A model generated the notes under the pieces. The model was not told where the DNA came from. It did not search any database and saw only the letters and a list, made by a program, of their open reading frames with translations. A DNA stretch of 5,906 nt from Oscillospiraceae bacterium. GTDB lineage: Bacteria; Bacillota; Clostridia; Oscillospirales; Ruminococcaceae. The first letter of the stretch is position 1. Every line of letters begins with the position of its first letter. Location of the stretch: positions 1 through 5,906 of the forward strand of contig CAAFHY010000075.1 in NCBI GenBank assembly GCA_900762805.1. The letters are read 5' to 3'. The translations under genes were made by a program, and so were the position numbers. This document shows, in pieces, positions 5,367 to 5,906 of this stretch.

Positions 5367-5397
5367 AGGCCGCCCCGCGACAGCGGAGCGGCCTTTT
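5367..5397 (+). terminator. intrinsic terminator downstream of the adenosine deaminase gene
   Basis: AGGCCGC (5367-5373) pairs with GCGGCCT (5388-5394). After one mismatch, CCGC (5375-5378) pairs with GCGG (5383-5386) around GACA. The T run spans 5394-5397. The distance from the stop codon is 110 bases, longer than for the other units here. Confidence 0.85.
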
Positions 5398-5530
5398 CGG
5401 CTCACGGCCCGAAACGCCCGCGCGCAAGCCGGGTTTCCGGCCCTTGTGCTGTCTGATACAGAGCGGCCGCCGTAAAACGAGCGGTGCGGTATGTCCGACC
5501 GCGTCCCGCCTCTCCGCGGCGGCCGCCTTT

Positions 5531-5566
5531 CTTCACGGGCCCCTGCCGCGCCCCTTCCCCCGCCGT
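5531..5566 (+). repeat. degenerate direct repeat, copy 1
   Basis: The 9-mer CTTCACGGG (5531-5539) and, after a 16-base divergent spacer, the 11-mer TCCCCCGCCGT (5556-5566) both recur exactly 200 bases downstream. Over the 50 bases from 5521 about 32 positions agree with the second copy by my hand count. Confidence 0.4.
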
Positions 5567-5583
5567 CTGATTATGAGGCGGGG
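5558..5583. other. GC-rich stem-loop
   Basis: CCCCGCC (5558-5564) pairs with GGCGGGG (5577-5583) around a 12-base AT-richer loop. No T run follows on either strand, so it is not a standard terminator. Confidence 0.4.
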
Positions 5584-5610
5584 AGATACTTCCGGCCGCC
5601 CTGCCTCGCC

Positions 5611-5630
5611 TGGGCGGCGGGCGCCGCCCA
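5611..5630. other. very stable GC stem-loop
   Basis: TGGGCGGC (5611-5618) pairs perfectly with GCCGCCCA (5623-5630) around GGGC. No T run follows on either strand. Its role is unknown; RNA structure or a chance GC palindrome are both possible. Confidence 0.4.
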
Positions 5631-5717
5631 AGCCTGCTCCTTCAAGCCGTGCCCGCTGAAAAGCCGCCGGTCCCGCAAGGCGCCCGTTCGCCCGCTGCTT
5701 TGCCCATATTTGTGCCG

Positions 5718-5731
5718 GCCCGCCGGCGGGC
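5718..5731. repeat. 14-base perfect palindrome
   Basis: GCCCGCCGGCGGGC reads the same on both strands, and immediately precedes the second copy of CTTCACGGG. It could be a protein-binding site or a product of the high GC content. Confidence 0.35.
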
Positions 5732-5766
5732 TTCACGGGGACGGTTTCCGGCGCCTCCCCCGCCGT
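5731..5766 (+). repeat. degenerate direct repeat, copy 2
   Basis: This is the second copy of the CTTCACGGG (5731-5739) and TCCCCCGCCGT (5756-5766) pair, with the same internal spacing as copy 1. Similarity fades on both sides, so any duplication is old or only the motifs are conserved. Confidence 0.4.
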
Positions 5767-5873
5767 TTCACCGCACAGCTGAGCGTCTCTTATCCCTGCC
5801 CTTCCGCCCCTTCGATACGCTGTTCCCGTTACAATCAGCCCGCCCGCATCCGCCTTTTCGCCTTTTTCGCGGT

Positions 5874-5902
5874 TTGTCAGCATATTTTTCTTGAAGTATA
5901 TG
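5874..5902 (+). promoter_or_regulatory. candidate promoter facing out of the right edge
   Basis: TTGTCA (5874-5879, 5 of 6 to the -35 consensus) is followed after 17 bases by TATATG (5897-5902, 4 of 6), in a sudden AT-rich tract. TTGTCA also forms an inverted repeat with TGACAA (5901-5906), so an operator or an opposing promoter is possible. The gene it would serve lies outside the window. Confidence 0.4.
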
Positions 5903-5906
5903 ACAA

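Larger units (their letters stand above)
5398..5870. other. gene-free, structured GC-rich intergenic stretch
   Basis: I see no credible gene here on either strand. The open frames are rich in Arg, Gly, Ala and Pro, lack a ribosome binding site, and one runs straight through the terminator. From about 5500 the plus strand is markedly C- and pyrimidine-rich, unlike the neighbouring genes. The stretch holds stem-loops at 5558-5583, 5611-5630 and 5718-5731 and a short two-copy repeat. It may be the untranslated end of a unit lying to the right, a non-coding RNA, or decayed sequence; I cannot tell which. Confidence 0.6.

Noticed and set aside
5303..5659. Plus-strand open frame of 118 codons after the adenosine deaminase gene
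   Set aside because: It runs through the intrinsic terminator at 5367-5397, has no good SD site and has a low-complexity Arg/Pro/Ser product.
5533..5883. Minus-strand open frame of 116 codons in the gene-free region
   Set aside because: There is no ribosome binding site before its ATG, and the product is low-complexity Arg/Gly/Ala without secondary-structure logic. It is most likely not a gene.
5649..5894. Plus-strand open frame of 81 codons at the right end
   Set aside because: It is Pro/Arg/Phe-rich from pyrimidine-rich sequence, without an SD site or a recognisable pattern.
1..5906. CRISPR array, insertion sequence, tRNA or rRNA
   Set aside because: I looked for regularly spaced repeats, terminal inverted repeats, transposase motifs and tRNA or rRNA signatures and saw none.

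Overview
The window looks like a stretch of chromosome from a GC-rich member of the Clostridia (Firmicutes), possibly an Oscillospirales-type gut anaerobe. The clues are strong GGAGG-type ribosome binding sites, extended -10 (TGn) promoters, Gram-positive lipoprotein signals, a PrsA-like parvulin, and a short-chain dehydrogenase with a sequence signature I associate with Firmicutes. The lineage is an inference; no marker gene is present. All six genes read on the plus strand.

Layout. A promoter (84-112) drives a small lipoprotein of unknown function (191-784), which ends at a strong intrinsic terminator (822-858). The terminator's T-rich tail is shared with the -35 box of the next promoter (856-884). 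That promoter drives a D-2-hydroxyacid dehydrogenase of the glycerate dehydrogenase/hydroxypyruvate reductase type (954-1913), through a leader that can fold into a nested stem-loop. Tandem hairpins with a T tract end this unit, and a third promoter (1962-1990) follows at once. It starts a probable three-gene unit: a FabG-like short-chain dehydrogenase (2031-2750) resembling the EF-P 5-aminopentanone reductase (YmfI) group, a 72-residue two-helix membrane protein (2813-3031), and a parvulin-type peptidyl-prolyl isomerase lipoprotein (3062-4030), closed by a terminator at 4044-4070. A separate adenosine deaminase family gene follows (4225-5256), with a terminator about 110 bases past its stop codon (5367-5397).

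From about 5398 to the right edge I see no convincing gene. The stretch is C-rich on the plus strand, holds several GC-rich stem-loops and a short degenerate repeat at a spacing of exactly 200 bases, and ends in a possible promoter facing out of the window.

The genes do not form one pathway. They are short housekeeping or accessory units: hydroxyacid or serine/glycerate metabolism, probable translation-factor modification, folding of exported proteins, and purine salvage. I found no mobile element, CRISPR array, tRNA, rRNA or defence system, and nothing that clearly amounts to a new biological system. The points most worth a second look are an Asp in place of the usual catalytic Glu in the adenosine deaminase, the unclear start of the first lipoprotein, and the structured non-coding right end.
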